Below, in pieces: positions 24,597 to 33,445 of a DNA stretch of 55,165 bases (position 1 is its first letter; every line of letters begins with the position of its first letter). A program made the position numbers and the translations under genes. The notes beneath the pieces are model-generated. The model had not been told where the DNA came from, ran no database searches, and saw nothing but the letters and a program-made list of their open reading frames with translations. The stretch comes from Paenibacillus sabuli (GTDB taxonomy: Bacteria; Bacillota; Bacilli; Paenibacillales; Paenibacillaceae), in the NCBI RefSeq assembly GCF_014705605.1, contig NZ_JACXIZ010000018.1, positions 1 through 55,165 of the forward strand. The letters are read 5' to 3'.

Positions 24597-26009
24597 CTAC
24601 TGCCGCTCGGCGTGCGTCTCCACCCAATCGGCGACCAGCGCCAGCTCCGACTCGGCGCGTCCGATGGCGTCGCTGACTTGAACAGTCGCCGTGCCGCCGT
24701 AAACGTTGCGGGCATTGACCACCTGCTCAGGCTGCAGCACCTCGTAGATTCGTTCGTCGAACAGCTGCGAGAATTGCTTGAATTCCTCCAGCTTGAGATC
24801 GAGCAGGTACTTGCCCTCCTGGATGCAGTAGAGCACCGTCTTGCCGATGATCTCGTGCGCCTGACGGAACGGCAGCCCTTTGCCGACGAGAAAATCGGCG
24901 ATGTCCGTGGCGTTGGAGAAGTCCTGGTTGACCGCCTGACGCATCCGCTCCTTGCTCACCTTCATCGTGGCGATCATCGGGGCGAACAGCTGCAGCGCGC
25001 CCTGCATCGTCTTCACCGTGTCGAACATGCCTTCCTTGTCTTCCTGCATGTCCTTGTTGTAGGCCAGCGGAAGGGACTTGAGCACGGTTAGCAGCCCCAT
25101 CAGATTGCCGTAGACGCGTCCGGTCTTGCCGCGCACGAGCTCGGGGACGTCCGGGTTCTTCTTCTGCGGCATGATGCTGCTGCCCGTGCAGAAGGCGTCG
25201 TCGAGCTCGATGAAGCGGAATTCGGTGCTCGACCAGAGGATCAGCTCCTCGCTCAGCCGCGACAGGTGCATCATAATAATCGACGCGTCCGAGAGGAATT
25301 CCAGGATGAAGTCGCGGTCGCTGACGGCGTCCAGGCTATTCTCGTAGACACGATCGAAGTTGAGCTGCTTGGCCACAAAATGACGATCGATCGGGAACGT
25401 CGTACCCGCCAGCGCCCCGGCGCCAAGCGGCAGCGTATTGATCCGCTTGTAGCTATCCTGCAGCCGCTCGATATCGCGGCCGAACATGGAGACGTACGCC
25501 ATCAGATGATGCGCGAACAGGATCGGCTGGGCGCGCTGCAGGTGCGTATAGCCCGGCAGGATCGTGTCGAGATTGGCCTTGGCCTGTCCGACGAGCGCCT
25601 CCTGCAGCTTGGCCAGCAGCTGCACGAACTCCACGACCCGCCTCCGCAAGTAAAGGTGCATATCGGTCGCGACCTGGTCGTTGCGGCTGCGGCCGGTATG
25701 CAGCTTGCCGCCGACCGAGCCGATATCCTCGATCAGCGTCTTTTCGATGTTCATGTGAATGTCCTCGTCACTCACGGAGAACTCCAGGTCGTTGCGCCGA
25801 ATGCGCTGCAGCACCCGGTGCAGGCCGTCCTTGATCGTATCCACATCGTCAGCCGACAGGATGCCCTGCTTGCCCAGCATCGTCACATGCGCCAGGCTGC
25901 CCTGCACGTCCTCCTCGGCCAGCGCCTGATCGAATGCGATCGAAGCGGTATATTCTTCCACCAGCTGGTCGGTTTTTTTCGTGAACCGGCCGCCCCATAA
26001 TTTGCTCAA
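24597..26009 (-). CDS. argH: Argininosuccinate lyase
   Basis: A 470-residue homotetrameric lyase of the fumarase/aspartase superfamily that splits argininosuccinate into arginine and fumarate, the last step of arginine synthesis. The opening KLWGGRF and the superfamily signature [12 protein letters not shown] are present, as are the [12 protein letters not shown] and [18 protein letters not shown] blocks. The start was set at TTG 26009, with AAGGAG 9 bp upstream; an in-frame extension to 26093 runs into repeat DNA and has no family similarity. It is the last arg gene and is separated from argG by 511 bp that contain a repeat element, so it may be partly uncoupled from the operon. Confidence 0.96.
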   Translation of the reverse strand: MSKLWGGRFTKKTDQLVEEYTASIAFDQALAEEDVQGSLAHVTMLGKQGILSADDVDTIKDGLHRVLQRIRRNDLEFSVSDEDIHMNIEKTLIEDIGSVGGKLHTGRSRNDQVATDMHLYLRRRVVEFVQLLAKLQEALVGQAKANLDTILPGYTHLQRAQPILFAHHLMAYVSMFGRDIERLQDSYKRINTLPLGAGALAGTTFPIDRHFVAKQLNFDRVYENSLDAVSDRDFILEFLSDASIIMMHLSRLSEELILWSSTEFRFIELDDAFCTGSSIMPQKKNPDVPELVRGKTGRVYGNLMGLLTVLKSLPLAYNKDMQEDKEGMFDTVKTMQGALQLFAPMIATMKVSKERMRQAVNQDFSNATDIADFLVGKGLPFRQAHEIIGKTVLYCIQEGKYLLDLKLEEFKQFSQLFDERIYEVLQPEQVVNARNVYGGTATVQVSDAIGRAESELALVADWVETHAERQ

Positions 26010-26100
26010 CTGCACACACTCCTTCTCTCCAGGCGCCGCGATGGCCGCCCTTAACAGCTCCATGAACAAAATCACCAAACGTATCACAATCACGTGCCGC

Positions 26101-26283
26101 TAACGGTTGCCACAGACGCTATCCTTGTCCAAATGAACGATTTGCGAACCTAACGGTTACCACAGCGCTTATTTCCTTATAATAGCTCGAAAACGACTAA
26201 ATCTGGTGAAATAACGCTTCTCACAACCGTTAGCTCAGTAAAACTCCAATATTCGTCCAAATAAGCACGCTGGCAACCGTTAG
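26101..26283. repeat. Phased intergenic repeat element, copy B
   Basis: Direct boxes TAACGGTTGCCACAGACGCT (26101) and TAACGGTTACCACAG (26151), 50 bp apart. Inverted CCGTTA boxes lie at 26227 and 26277, 50 bp apart, with 76 bp from box 2 to box 3. It is the same length (183 bp) and geometry as copy A, while the sequence between boxes differs. It contains GCGCTTATTTCC, also found in the 50-bp array at 1-300. It lies in the 511-bp argG-argH gap, where no gene is seen. Confidence 0.9.
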
Positions 26284-26364
26284 CCACACCTTACTCCGCA
26301 TATCCATCTCAGCGAATCCAATTAGCCACACCTCACTCCGCATATCCACCTTAGCGAATCCAAT
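26281..26364. repeat. Two direct 42-bp repeats
   Basis: TAGCCACACC-x-CACTCCGCATATCCA followed by AGCGAATCCAAT occurs at 26281-26322 and again at 26323-26364 with about four differences. A partial third copy (TAGCCGATCTCGCTC) follows. The array adjoins repeat element B. Confidence 0.85.
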
Positions 26365-26520
26365 TAGCCGATCTCGCTCAGCGCATCTGGCTTGGCGCAA
26401 CTGGCTCTCTGCGCAGGAGGAGGCGCCGCTGGCCCGGCGCTGGCTCGGCCACCCGCACTTAGCAGCCAACCGAACCCAGCAGTTCCTTCCATACTTCACT
26501 CAGTTGACTTGCTTCATCAC

Positions 26521-27762
26521 TCACTTGCCGTCGCGGCTCTGCTCCACGCCTGCGGATACCTTGAGCCGCAGCGCGTTGAGGCGAATGAAGCCGGTCGCGT
26601 CGCCCTGGTCGTACGCCTGCGACGGGTCCGCTTCCATCGTGGCGATGTCCGGGTTGTACAGGCTGACCGGAGATTGCACGCCGGCGCCGATGACGTTGCC
26701 CTTGTACAGCCGCAGACGCACGATGCCGGTGACGTTTTTCTGGCTCTCGGCGACGAGCGCCTGCATCGCCAGACGCTCCGGGGCGAACCAGAAGCCGTTG
26801 TACACGGTCGCGCTGTATCTGGCGATCAGCGAATCGCGCAAATACATGACCTCGCGGTCCATCGTCAGCGACTCCATCTTGCGGTGCGCGGTGAACAGGA
26901 TCGTGCCGCCCGGCGTCTCGTAGACGCCGCGGCTCTTCATGCCGACGAAGCGATTCTCCACCATGTCGACGCGGCCGATGCCGTGCTTGCCGCCCAGCTC
27001 GTTGAGCGTGTCCATCACGGCCAGCGGAGACATCCGCTCGCCATTGACGGCCGTGCACTCGCCCGCTTCGAAGGTCAGCTCGACATATTCGGCCTCATCC
27101 GGCGCCTCCTCCGGGGAGACGCTCAGCACGTACATGCCGCGGTCCGCCTCGGCCGAGGCGTCATACCACGGATCCTCCAGCATGCCGCTCTCGAAGCTGA
27201 TGTGCAGCAGGTTCCGGTCGGTCGAGTACGGCTTGGCCGCCGAGGCCGTTACCGGGATGCCGTGCTGCTCGGCGTAAGCGATCATCTCCGCCCGGCCGGG
27301 GAATTGCTCGCGGAATGCCTCGATCCGCCACGGCGCGATCACGCCGATGTCCGGCGCGAGCGCTGCCGCTCCCAGCTCGAAGCGCACCTGGTCGTTGCCT
27401 TTGCCGGTGGCGCCGTGAGCGATCGCAATCGCGCCCTCGGCGCGGGCGATGTCGACCATCCGCTTGGCGATCAAGGGGCGGGCAATCGATGTGCCGAGCA
27501 GGTACTGTCCCTCGTACAGCGCCCCCGCCTGGAACATCGGATAGATGAAGTCGCGCGCGAATTCCTCGCGCAGATCGTCGATATAGACTTTGGATGCGCC
27601 AGTGGCCAGCGCTTTTTCCTCCAGACCGTCGAGCTCTTCCTTCTGCCCGATGTCGGCGGTGAAGGCGATGATTTCGGCATCGTACGTTTCCTTGAGCCAC
27701 TTCAGGATGACCGAGGTGTCCAGTCCGCCCGAGTAGGCCAGTACAATTTTATCCTTTGCCAT
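26521..27762 (-). CDS. argG: Argininosuccinate synthase
   Basis: A 413-residue cytoplasmic enzyme that joins citrulline and aspartate with ATP. The N-terminal PP-loop [10 protein letters not shown] (9-18) binds ATP. The family blocks [12 protein letters not shown] and [17 protein letters not shown] are intact, and the length is normal. The ATG has AAAGGAG upstream at a longish 13 bp. It follows argF by 75 bp and lies upstream of argH, so the order is argF-argG-argH as transcribed. Confidence 0.97.
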   Translation of the reverse strand: MAKDKIVLAYSGGLDTSVILKWLKETYDAEIIAFTADIGQKEELDGLEEKALATGASKVYIDDLREEFARDFIYPMFQAGALYEGQYLLGTSIARPLIAKRMVDIARAEGAIAIAHGATGKGNDQVRFELGAAALAPDIGVIAPWRIEAFREQFPGRAEMIAYAEQHGIPVTASAAKPYSTDRNLLHISFESGMLEDPWYDASAEADRGMYVLSVSPEEAPDEAEYVELTFEAGECTAVNGERMSPLAVMDTLNELGGKHGIGRVDMVENRFVGMKSRGVYETPGGTILFTAHRKMESLTMDREVMYLRDSLIARYSATVYNGFWFAPERLAMQALVAESQKNVTGIVRLRLYKGNVIGAGVQSPVSLYNPDIATMEADPSQAYDQGDATGFIRLNALRLKVSAGVEQSRDGK

Positions 27763-27837
27763 GTTCAGCTAATCGCTCCTTTTTCAAGATAACCGTTCCC
27801 ATCTTTTATGCTTGCAGTGCAGTCACGTGTCCCGTGC

Positions 27838-28794
27838 TTACATAATGGCAGCCATGATTGCTTTTTGCGCGTGCAGACGGTTCTCCGCCTGATCAAAAAT
27901 AATCGAGTGCTCGCCGTCGATGACGCCCTCGGATACTTCCTCGCCGCGGTGCGCCGGCAGGCAGTGCATGAACAGATAGTCTCCCTTGGCATACTGCGCG
28001 AGCTCCTCGTTGACCTGATAGTTCGCGAACGCGCGGACGCGCTCCTGCTGCTCCGCTTCGAAGCCCATGCTCGCCCAGACGTCGGTGTAGACGACGTCGG
28101 CGTCCTCGATCGCCTCGCGCGGATCGTGACAGACGTGAATGCGCGAGCCCGTCTCGGCGGCGTTCTCCTTCGTGCTGCGCACGATGCCCTCCGACGGCTC
28201 GTAGCCCTCCGGCGTCGCCACGGAGAAGTGCATGCCGAGCTTGGCCGCGCCCATCATGAGGGAATGCACCATATTGTTGCCGTCGCCGATGTAGGCGACC
28301 TTGAGCCCGGCCAGCCGCCCCTTGTGCTCCAGCACGGTCTGGTAGTCGGCCAGCGCCTGGCACGGATGCGACATGTCGGTGAGCCCGTTGATGACCGGGA
28401 TCGTCGCCGCGCGCGCCAGCTCGACCACCTTGCGATGCTCGAACGTGCGGATCATAATGCCGTCGAGGTAACGCGACATTACCTGGCCGGTATCCCAGAT
28501 CGTCTCGCCGCGGCCGATCTGCAGATCGTTGCCGCTGAGGAACAGCGCATGGCCGCCGAGCTGATACATGCCCACCTCGAAGGAAATGCGCGTGCGCGTC
28601 GAGGACTTCTCGAAGACCATGCCGAGCGTCTTGCCCTTGAGCGGCTGATGCGGCTCGCCGCCGAGCTGACGGCGCTTGAGGTCGATGGCCAGATCGATCA
28701 AGTAACGCACCTCGTCCGGCGCGAAGTCGGCCAATCCGAGGAAGTCCCGTCCTTTCAGGCTGAGCGCCAATTCTTCGTTGATCGTTTGGGTCAT
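27838..28794 (-). CDS. argF: Ornithine carbamoyltransferase
   Basis: A 318-residue enzyme that makes citrulline from ornithine and carbamoyl phosphate. Carbamoyl-phosphate motifs STRTR (with the preceding FEKS) and HPCQ are present. The ornithine-binding region and the C-terminal HCLPAHRG motif distinguish it from aspartate carbamoyltransferase. It lies 64 bp after argD in the arg operon. No carAB genes follow, so carbamoyl phosphate must come from elsewhere. An anabolic role is inferred from the operon context, since no arginine deiminase genes are near. Confidence 0.96.
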   Translation of the reverse strand: MTQTINEELALSLKGRDFLGLADFAPDEVRYLIDLAIDLKRRQLGGEPHQPLKGKTLGMVFEKSSTRTRISFEVGMYQLGGHALFLSGNDLQIGRGETIWDTGQVMSRYLDGIMIRTFEHRKVVELARAATIPVINGLTDMSHPCQALADYQTVLEHKGRLAGLKVAYIGDGNNMVHSLMMGAAKLGMHFSVATPEGYEPSEGIVRSTKENAAETGSRIHVCHDPREAIEDADVVYTDVWASMGFEAEQQERVRAFANYQVNEELAQYAKGDYLFMHCLPAHRGEEVSEGVIDGEHSIIFDQAENRLHAQKAIMAAIM

Positions 28795-28858
28795 ATGCGT
28801 TCACTCCTTTATGAAAAAATAAAAGTCATATAAGGCGAAATTCTGTTATTGAAGCGAA

Positions 28859-30064
28859 TCAGGCTTGCGTCGCTGCGGTCTGAGCCTGCTCGGCCAGCAC
28901 GCCGCAAAGCGTGGCGACCGCCTGATCGATCTCCGCGCGCGTGATCAGCAGATTCGGCAGCAGCCGGATGACGTTCGGTCCCGCCGTCACGACGAGCAAG
29001 CCGCGCTCGCGCGCCGCTGTCACCCAATCGCCGACGGGCTGCGTGCATTCGATGCCGATCAGCAGTCCCTTGCCGCGGATCGTCTTGACGAGCGGATTGC
29101 CCGCCAGCCGCTCGCGCAGCTGCGCGCTCAAGTACGCCCCCGCCTCCGCGGCCTTGGCCGGCACGTCGTCGCCGATGATCGTGCGCGCCGTCGCCAGCAC
29201 GGCGGTGGCCGCCAGCGGCGTGCCGCCGAAGGTCGAGCCGTGGCTGCCCGGACCGAACGCTTCGCGCAGCTTGGCCTTGGCCAGCATGGCGCCGACCGGG
29301 AAGCCGCTGCCGAGCCCTTTGGCGACGGTGAAGATATCCGGCTCGAGTCCGTAATGCTCGTGCGCGAACAGCTTGCCCGTACGGCCCATGCCGGTCTGTA
29401 CCTCGTCGATGATCAGCAGCAGCCCGTGCTGCTCACACAGCTTGCGCAGCAGGTGCATGAAGGCCGGATCCGCCTCGTGCACGCCGCCCTCGGCCTGCAC
29501 CATCTCGATCATGACGGCGGCGGTCCGCTCGCCGATCGCCGCTTCGAGCGCGGCGCCGTCGTTGAACGGCACATAGCGGAAGCCCTCCGGCAGCGGCGCG
29601 AAGCCTTCCTTCACCTTGTCCTGACCGGTCGCCGTCAGCGTCGCCAGCGTCCGGCCGTGGAAGGAATTGTCGAAGGTGATGATCTCATGCCGCCCGCTCC
29701 CCAGCACCTGGCTGTGGTAGCGCCGCGCCAGCTTGATCGCCGCTTCGTTGGCCTCTGCGCCCGAATTGCAGAAGAACACTGCGTCGGCGCAGCTATGCGC
29801 CGTCAGCAGACGAGCGGCTTCCTCCTGCTGCGGAATATGAAACAGATTGGACACATGCCACAGCTCGCCGAGCTGCTTCGTCAGCGCATCCCGCACCGGC
29901 TTCGGCGCATGCCCGAGATTGGTCACCGCCAGTCCGCACATGAAGTCCAGATACTTGTTGCCCTGATCGTCCCACAACCAGCTGCCCTCGCCCTTCACCA
30001 TCGCCACCGGATACCTGGCATAGGTGGGAAACAGCGCGCTTTCCTTGTTCACGTCATTGCTCAT
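28859..30064 (-). CDS. argD: Acetylornithine aminotransferase
   Basis: A 401-residue class-III PLP aminotransferase that converts N-acetylglutamate semialdehyde to N-acetylornithine. Key motifs are NSGAEANEAAIKLAR, HGRTLATLTATGQ, IIDEVQTGMGRTG, and AKGLGSGFPVGAM with the PLP lysine. The start was set at ATG 30064 (MSNDVNK). A 663-codon frame to 30850 is only the out-of-frame shadow of argB joined to it. It follows argB by 20 bp and precedes argF by 64 bp. Confidence 0.96.
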   Translation of the reverse strand: MSNDVNKESALFPTYARYPVAMVKGEGSWLWDDQGNKYLDFMCGLAVTNLGHAPKPVRDALTKQLGELWHVSNLFHIPQQEEAARLLTAHSCADAVFFCNSGAEANEAAIKLARRYHSQVLGSGRHEIITFDNSFHGRTLATLTATGQDKVKEGFAPLPEGFRYVPFNDGAALEAAIGERTAAVMIEMVQAEGGVHEADPAFMHLLRKLCEQHGLLLIIDEVQTGMGRTGKLFAHEHYGLEPDIFTVAKGLGSGFPVGAMLAKAKLREAFGPGSHGSTFGGTPLAATAVLATARTIIGDDVPAKAAEAGAYLSAQLRERLAGNPLVKTIRGKGLLIGIECTQPVGDWVTAARERGLLVVTAGPNVIRLLPNLLITRAEIDQAVATLCGVLAEQAQTAATQA

Positions 30065-30084
30065 CCTCAATCCCCGCCTCTCCT

Positions 30085-30879
30085 CTAAGCTCGCACGATG
30101 CGCGTGCCGACGCCGCCTGCGTCCAGCGCCCGCGTCAACACGCCCGGCTCCGTCCCGCTCACGATGACGACCTCCCGCACCTGCCCCTGAATGCACTGCA
30201 CGGCTGCCCGTACCTTGGGAATCATGCCGCCGTAGATGTCGCCGGAGGCGATCATCTCCTCGATCTGCGCGACGGTCACCGTCTCCAGCACGCGGCGCTC
30301 GCCGCCCTCTTCCTTCAGGATGCCGGGCACGTCGGTGACGACGATCATCCGCTCCACCCCGAGGTGGGAGGCGACCGCTCCGGCCGCCGTGTCGGCGTTG
30401 ATGTTGTAGCGCTGTCCCGCCTGGTCGATGCCCAGCGGCGCGATGACCGGGATGTACTGCATCGCCATGATGCCTTCGATGATCTCGGCGTTGACCGCCG
30501 TCACTTCGCCGACATAGCCGATCTCGTCCGCGTTGGCGACCGGACGGGCCGCGATCAATCCGCCGTCCACGCCGGACAGCCCGAGCGCGCGCGCGCCGCT
30601 CTGGCCGATCTTGCGCACGATCTCCTTGTTGATGCGTCCGGCCAGCACCATCTCCACGACGTCCAGCACCGCCTCGGTCGTGACGCGCAGACCGCCGACG
30701 AAGCCCGACTCGATGCCGAGCCGGGTCAGCGTCTCCGAGATCGCCGGCCCGCCGCCGTGCACGATGACCGGGCGCGTGCCGCGCTCCTGGAGCGCGCGCA
30801 GCTCCGCAAAAAACGCCTGCGGCAAGGCAGCCAGCGTGCTGCCGCCGCATTTCATCACAAACCGTTGATTCGTGTCCAT
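30085..30879 (-). CDS. argB: Acetylglutamate kinase
   Basis: A 264-residue amino-acid kinase that phosphorylates N-acetylglutamate. The ATP/substrate motifs KCGGSTL (near residue 10), IVHGGGPAISE, NINADTAAGAVA and GGMIPKV are all visible. The start was set at ATG 30879 (MDTNQRF); a longer ORF to 30948 overlaps argJ and lacks a ribosome site. There is no long N-terminal helix of the arginine-sensitive hexameric type. Feedback control may therefore act elsewhere, and argJ in the operon indicates the recycling pathway. Confidence 0.96.
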   Translation of the reverse strand: MDTNQRFVMKCGGSTLAALPQAFFAELRALQERGTRPVIVHGGGPAISETLTRLGIESGFVGGLRVTTEAVLDVVEMVLAGRINKEIVRKIGQSGARALGLSGVDGGLIAARPVANADEIGYVGEVTAVNAEIIEGIMAMQYIPVIAPLGIDQAGQRYNINADTAAGAVASHLGVERMIVVTDVPGILKEEGGERRVLETVTVAQIEEMIASGDIYGGMIPKVRAAVQCIQGQVREVVIVSGTEPGVLTRALDAGGVGTRIVRA

Positions 30880-30916
30880 GTTCCGTCCGCTCTCCTCTTC
30901 TGGCTGCCGCCCGTCA

Positions 30917-32155
30917 TCAGGTCCGGTAAGCGGCATTGATCCGCACATAGTCGTAGGTCAAGTCGCAGCCCCACGCCACAGCCTCGCCCTCGCCGACATG
31001 CAGGTCGACGTGAATCTCCACCGTATCGCCCTTGAGATACGCCAGCGCCGCTTCTTCGTCAAAGGCGACCGGCCGCGACTGCTCCAGCGTCACGATCGCG
31101 CCGATGCGAATATCGATCGTCTCGGGATCGATCGGCTCGCCCGCCCGGCCGACGGCGGCGATGATGCGCCCCCAGTTGGCATCGGCGCCAAAGACGGCCG
31201 ACTTCACCAGCGAGGAGCCGATCACGGTCTTGGCAATCGCGCGCGCCGATGCGTCGCTGCGGGCGCCCCGCACCTTGACCTCGACGAGCTTGGTGGCGCC
31301 TTCGCCGTCGCGGGCGATCGCCTTGGCCAGCACCTCGCACACATAGATGAGTGCGCTCGCAAACGCCGCATAGTCTGGGTGCGCCTCGCTCAGCGCTTCG
31401 TTGCCGGCAAGCCCGCTCGCCATCGCCAGCAGCATGTCGTTGGTGCTCGTGTCGCCGTCTACGGTAATCATATTGAAGGTCACGTCCGTCGCCTGCCGCA
31501 GCAGCGCCGCCAGCGGCTCGCTGCCGATGGCCGCGTCGGTCGTGACGAAGCCGAGCATCGTCGCCATATTCGGATGGATCATGCCCGAGCCCTTGGCCGC
31601 GCCGGCGATATGCACGGTCTTGCCGCCGATCGGGAGCGCGACGCATACCGACTTCTCCACCAGGTCGGTCGTCAGGATCGCCTGGCAGAAGTCGTCCGCC
31701 GCATCCGGCGTCGCCGCCAGTCGGGCCGGCAGCTCCGCCATGCCGCTGCTCACGCGGTCCATCTTGAGCGTCTCGCCGATCACGCCGGTGGACGCCACTG
31801 CGACCTGATGCGGCGTCACGCCGAGCTGCGCGGCGAAGTCGTCGCGCATGCGGTAGGCGTCCTCCTCGCCCTGGGCTCCGGTGCAAGCATTGGCATTGCC
31901 GCTGTTGACGAGCACGGCCCGCAGCGTGCCGGCTTCGCCGACGCTTTCCTTCGTCACCTTGAGCGGCGCCGCCTGCACTTGATTCAAGGTATAGACGCCA
32001 GCGGCGGCGGCAGGCACCTCGCAGACGATGGCGCCCAGGTCGTGGCGCGTCGTTTTTTTGAGGCCGCAGTGCAAGCCGCCGGCTTTGAAGCCTTTGGGGG
32101 TCGTGATCGACCCGCCGTCAATTACGGTATAAGCAAGATCAGTGCGAGATGCCAT
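30917..32155 (-). CDS. argJ: Bifunctional ornithine acetyltransferase / N-acetylglutamate synthase
   Basis: A 412-residue enzyme that recycles the acetyl group from acetylornithine to glutamate and can make acetylglutamate from acetyl-CoA. The self-cleavage motif KGSGMIHPNMATML is present, so the chain should split before the Thr into alpha and beta subunits. Other blocks include NSGNANACTG and GADANWGRIIAAVG. Two ATGs are possible. ATG 32155 lies 13 bp from GGAG; ATG 32167 is only 1 bp from it, so the shorter form was chosen. It is the second gene of the operon, 32 bp after argC. Confidence 0.94.
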   Translation of the reverse strand: MASRTDLAYTVIDGGSITTPKGFKAGGLHCGLKKTTRHDLGAIVCEVPAAAAGVYTLNQVQAAPLKVTKESVGEAGTLRAVLVNSGNANACTGAQGEEDAYRMRDDFAAQLGVTPHQVAVASTGVIGETLKMDRVSSGMAELPARLAATPDAADDFCQAILTTDLVEKSVCVALPIGGKTVHIAGAAKGSGMIHPNMATMLGFVTTDAAIGSEPLAALLRQATDVTFNMITVDGDTSTNDMLLAMASGLAGNEALSEAHPDYAAFASALIYVCEVLAKAIARDGEGATKLVEVKVRGARSDASARAIAKTVIGSSLVKSAVFGADANWGRIIAAVGRAGEPIDPETIDIRIGAIVTLEQSRPVAFDEEAALAYLKGDTVEIHVDLHVGEGEAVAWGCDLTYDYVRINAAYRT

Positions 32156-32187
32156 TGTCGCAATCATTCTCCTTTGTCGGATGCGGG

Positions 32188-33237
32188 TTAGGGATAGGCG
32201 GGCACGAAGTCGAGTCCGAGCGTCTCGTCCCAGCCCATCGCCAGATTCAGATTCTGCACCGCCTGGCCGGCCGCGCCCTTCACCAGGTTGTCGATGACCG
32301 AGACGATCGTCAAGCGGCCGGTGCGGGCGTCTGCGGCGAAGCCGATGTCGCAGTAATTGGAGCCCCATACTTCCTTGGTCGCCGGCCACTGGCCCGCCTC
32401 GCGAATGCGCACGAACCGGCGCCCTTCGTAATAGCGGCGGTACAGCTCGATCAGCTCCTGCTCGGCGCGCGGCTCCGTCAGCCTGGCATACATCGTGCTC
32501 ATAATGCCGCGCGTCATCGGCACGAGATGGGTCGTGAACGTCGTCACGATCGGACGGCCGGCGAGCTGGGAGAGCGTCTGCTCGATCTCCGGAATATGCT
32601 GATGCTTGTTCACCTTGTACGCCTTGAAATTCTCGTTGGTCTCTGCGTAATGCGTGCTCAGGTTCGCGCCGCGGCCCGCTCCGGAGACGCCGGACTTGGC
32701 ATCGATGATGATCGTATCCGGATCGATCCAGCCCTCTGCCACCGCCGGCGCCAGTCCGAGCAGCGTCGCAGTCGGGTAGCAGCCCGGATTGGAGATCAGC
32801 TCGCGTCCGCGCACCTGTTCGCCATACAATTCGCACATGCCGTACACTGCCTGCTCCAGATAGCGCGCTTCGGCGGGTGGCTTGCCGTACCACGTCTCGT
32901 ACAGCTCGCCTGACTTCAGCCGCAGATCGCCAGACAGGTCGACCACCTTGAGCCCCTCGTCCAGCAGCGCCGGCACGAGCTTGGACGCGACGCCTGCCGG
33001 CGTGGCGAGAAAGACGACATCGGCCTTCGCCCTCATCTCGCCCGGATCGACGCCGTCCAGCAGGTCGGTGCGGATCTCCGTCAAGTGCGGGTAGCCCTTG
33101 GCAATCGGCTCGCCGCTGCTGGAGGATGAGATCACCGAGGTCACGGCAACGCGCGGATGCGCCGCCAGCAATCGAATCAATTCTACGCCGCCATAGCCGG
33201 TGGAACCGACGATGGCCGCTCTAAGTTCGGTATGCAT
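32188..33237 (-). CDS. argC: N-acetyl-gamma-glutamyl-phosphate reductase
   Basis: A 349-residue NADPH-dependent reductase and the first gene of the arg operon. The Rossmann motif GSTGYGGVELIRLL is at 11-24 and the active-site cysteine is in SNPGCYPTA. The length is normal. TAGGAGCGAG precedes the ATG. The leader of about 160 bp carries two hairpins (33299-33326 and 33342-33362), and the promoter at 33403-33431 overlaps two ARG boxes, so arginine and ArgR should control the whole argCJBDFGH unit. Confidence 0.96.
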   Translation of the reverse strand: MHTELRAAIVGSTGYGGVELIRLLAAHPRVAVTSVISSSSSGEPIAKGYPHLTEIRTDLLDGVDPGEMRAKADVVFLATPAGVASKLVPALLDEGLKVVDLSGDLRLKSGELYETWYGKPPAEARYLEQAVYGMCELYGEQVRGRELISNPGCYPTATLLGLAPAVAEGWIDPDTIIIDAKSGVSGAGRGANLSTHYAETNENFKAYKVNKHQHIPEIEQTLSQLAGRPIVTTFTTHLVPMTRGIMSTMYARLTEPRAEQELIELYRRYYEGRRFVRIREAGQWPATKEVWGSNYCDIGFAADARTGRLTIVSVIDNLVKGAAGQAVQNLNLAMGWDETLGLDFVPAYP

Positions 33238-33298
33238 AAAAACTCGCTCCTATCGAAGGTAGTCCCTGAACCTCTATTGTACACGATGGCGAGTATCG

Positions 33299-33362
33299 AG
33301 GAAACCGCCCATCGCGAATGTTTCCTGGCAATACGAGAGAAGGCCCGCCGCTGCGGAGGGCC
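33299..33362 (-). promoter_or_regulatory. Two hairpins in the argC leader
   Basis: AGGAAAC with GTTTCCT (33299-33326) and GGCCC with GGGCC (33342-33362). The second is followed on the minus strand by TTCTCTC, a weak terminator look. They could be structural leader elements or a weak attenuator. No T-box or uORF was recognised. Confidence 0.35.
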
Positions 33363-33396
33363 CGGGGGTCGCAATGCCGAATCGGTACTGCGTTAT

Positions 33397-33430
33397 TGAA
33401 TTATTATACATATTATTGAATATAAATTCA
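33397..33430. promoter_or_regulatory. Two ARG boxes (ArgR/AhrC operator)
   Basis: TGAATATAAATTCA (33417-33430) is an almost perfect ARG box. TGAATTATTATACA (33397-33410) is a weaker second one, with centres 20 bp apart. They cover the argC promoter, the usual arrangement for arginine repression. Confidence 0.85.
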
Positions 33431-33431
33431 A
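33403..33431 (-). promoter_or_regulatory. Promoter of the arg operon
   Basis: Minus-strand TTGAAT (33426-33431), a 17-bp spacer and a perfect TATAAT (33403-33408). It is embedded in the ARG boxes and gives a leader of about 160 bp to argC. Confidence 0.85.
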
Positions 33432-33445
33432 CCCGCTTTTTCGCT

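Noticed and set aside
28859-30850. 663-codon fusion upstream of argD
   Set aside because: The N-terminal 262 codons are an out-of-frame reading of argB; argD starts at 30064.
30917-32893. 658-codon fusion upstream of argJ
   Set aside because: The extra part is an out-of-frame reading of argC; argJ starts at 32155 or 32167.
33238-33396. T-box or arginine riboswitch in the argC leader
   Set aside because: No T-box sequence or tRNA-pairing bulge was found; only two simple hairpins, while ARG boxes explain control.
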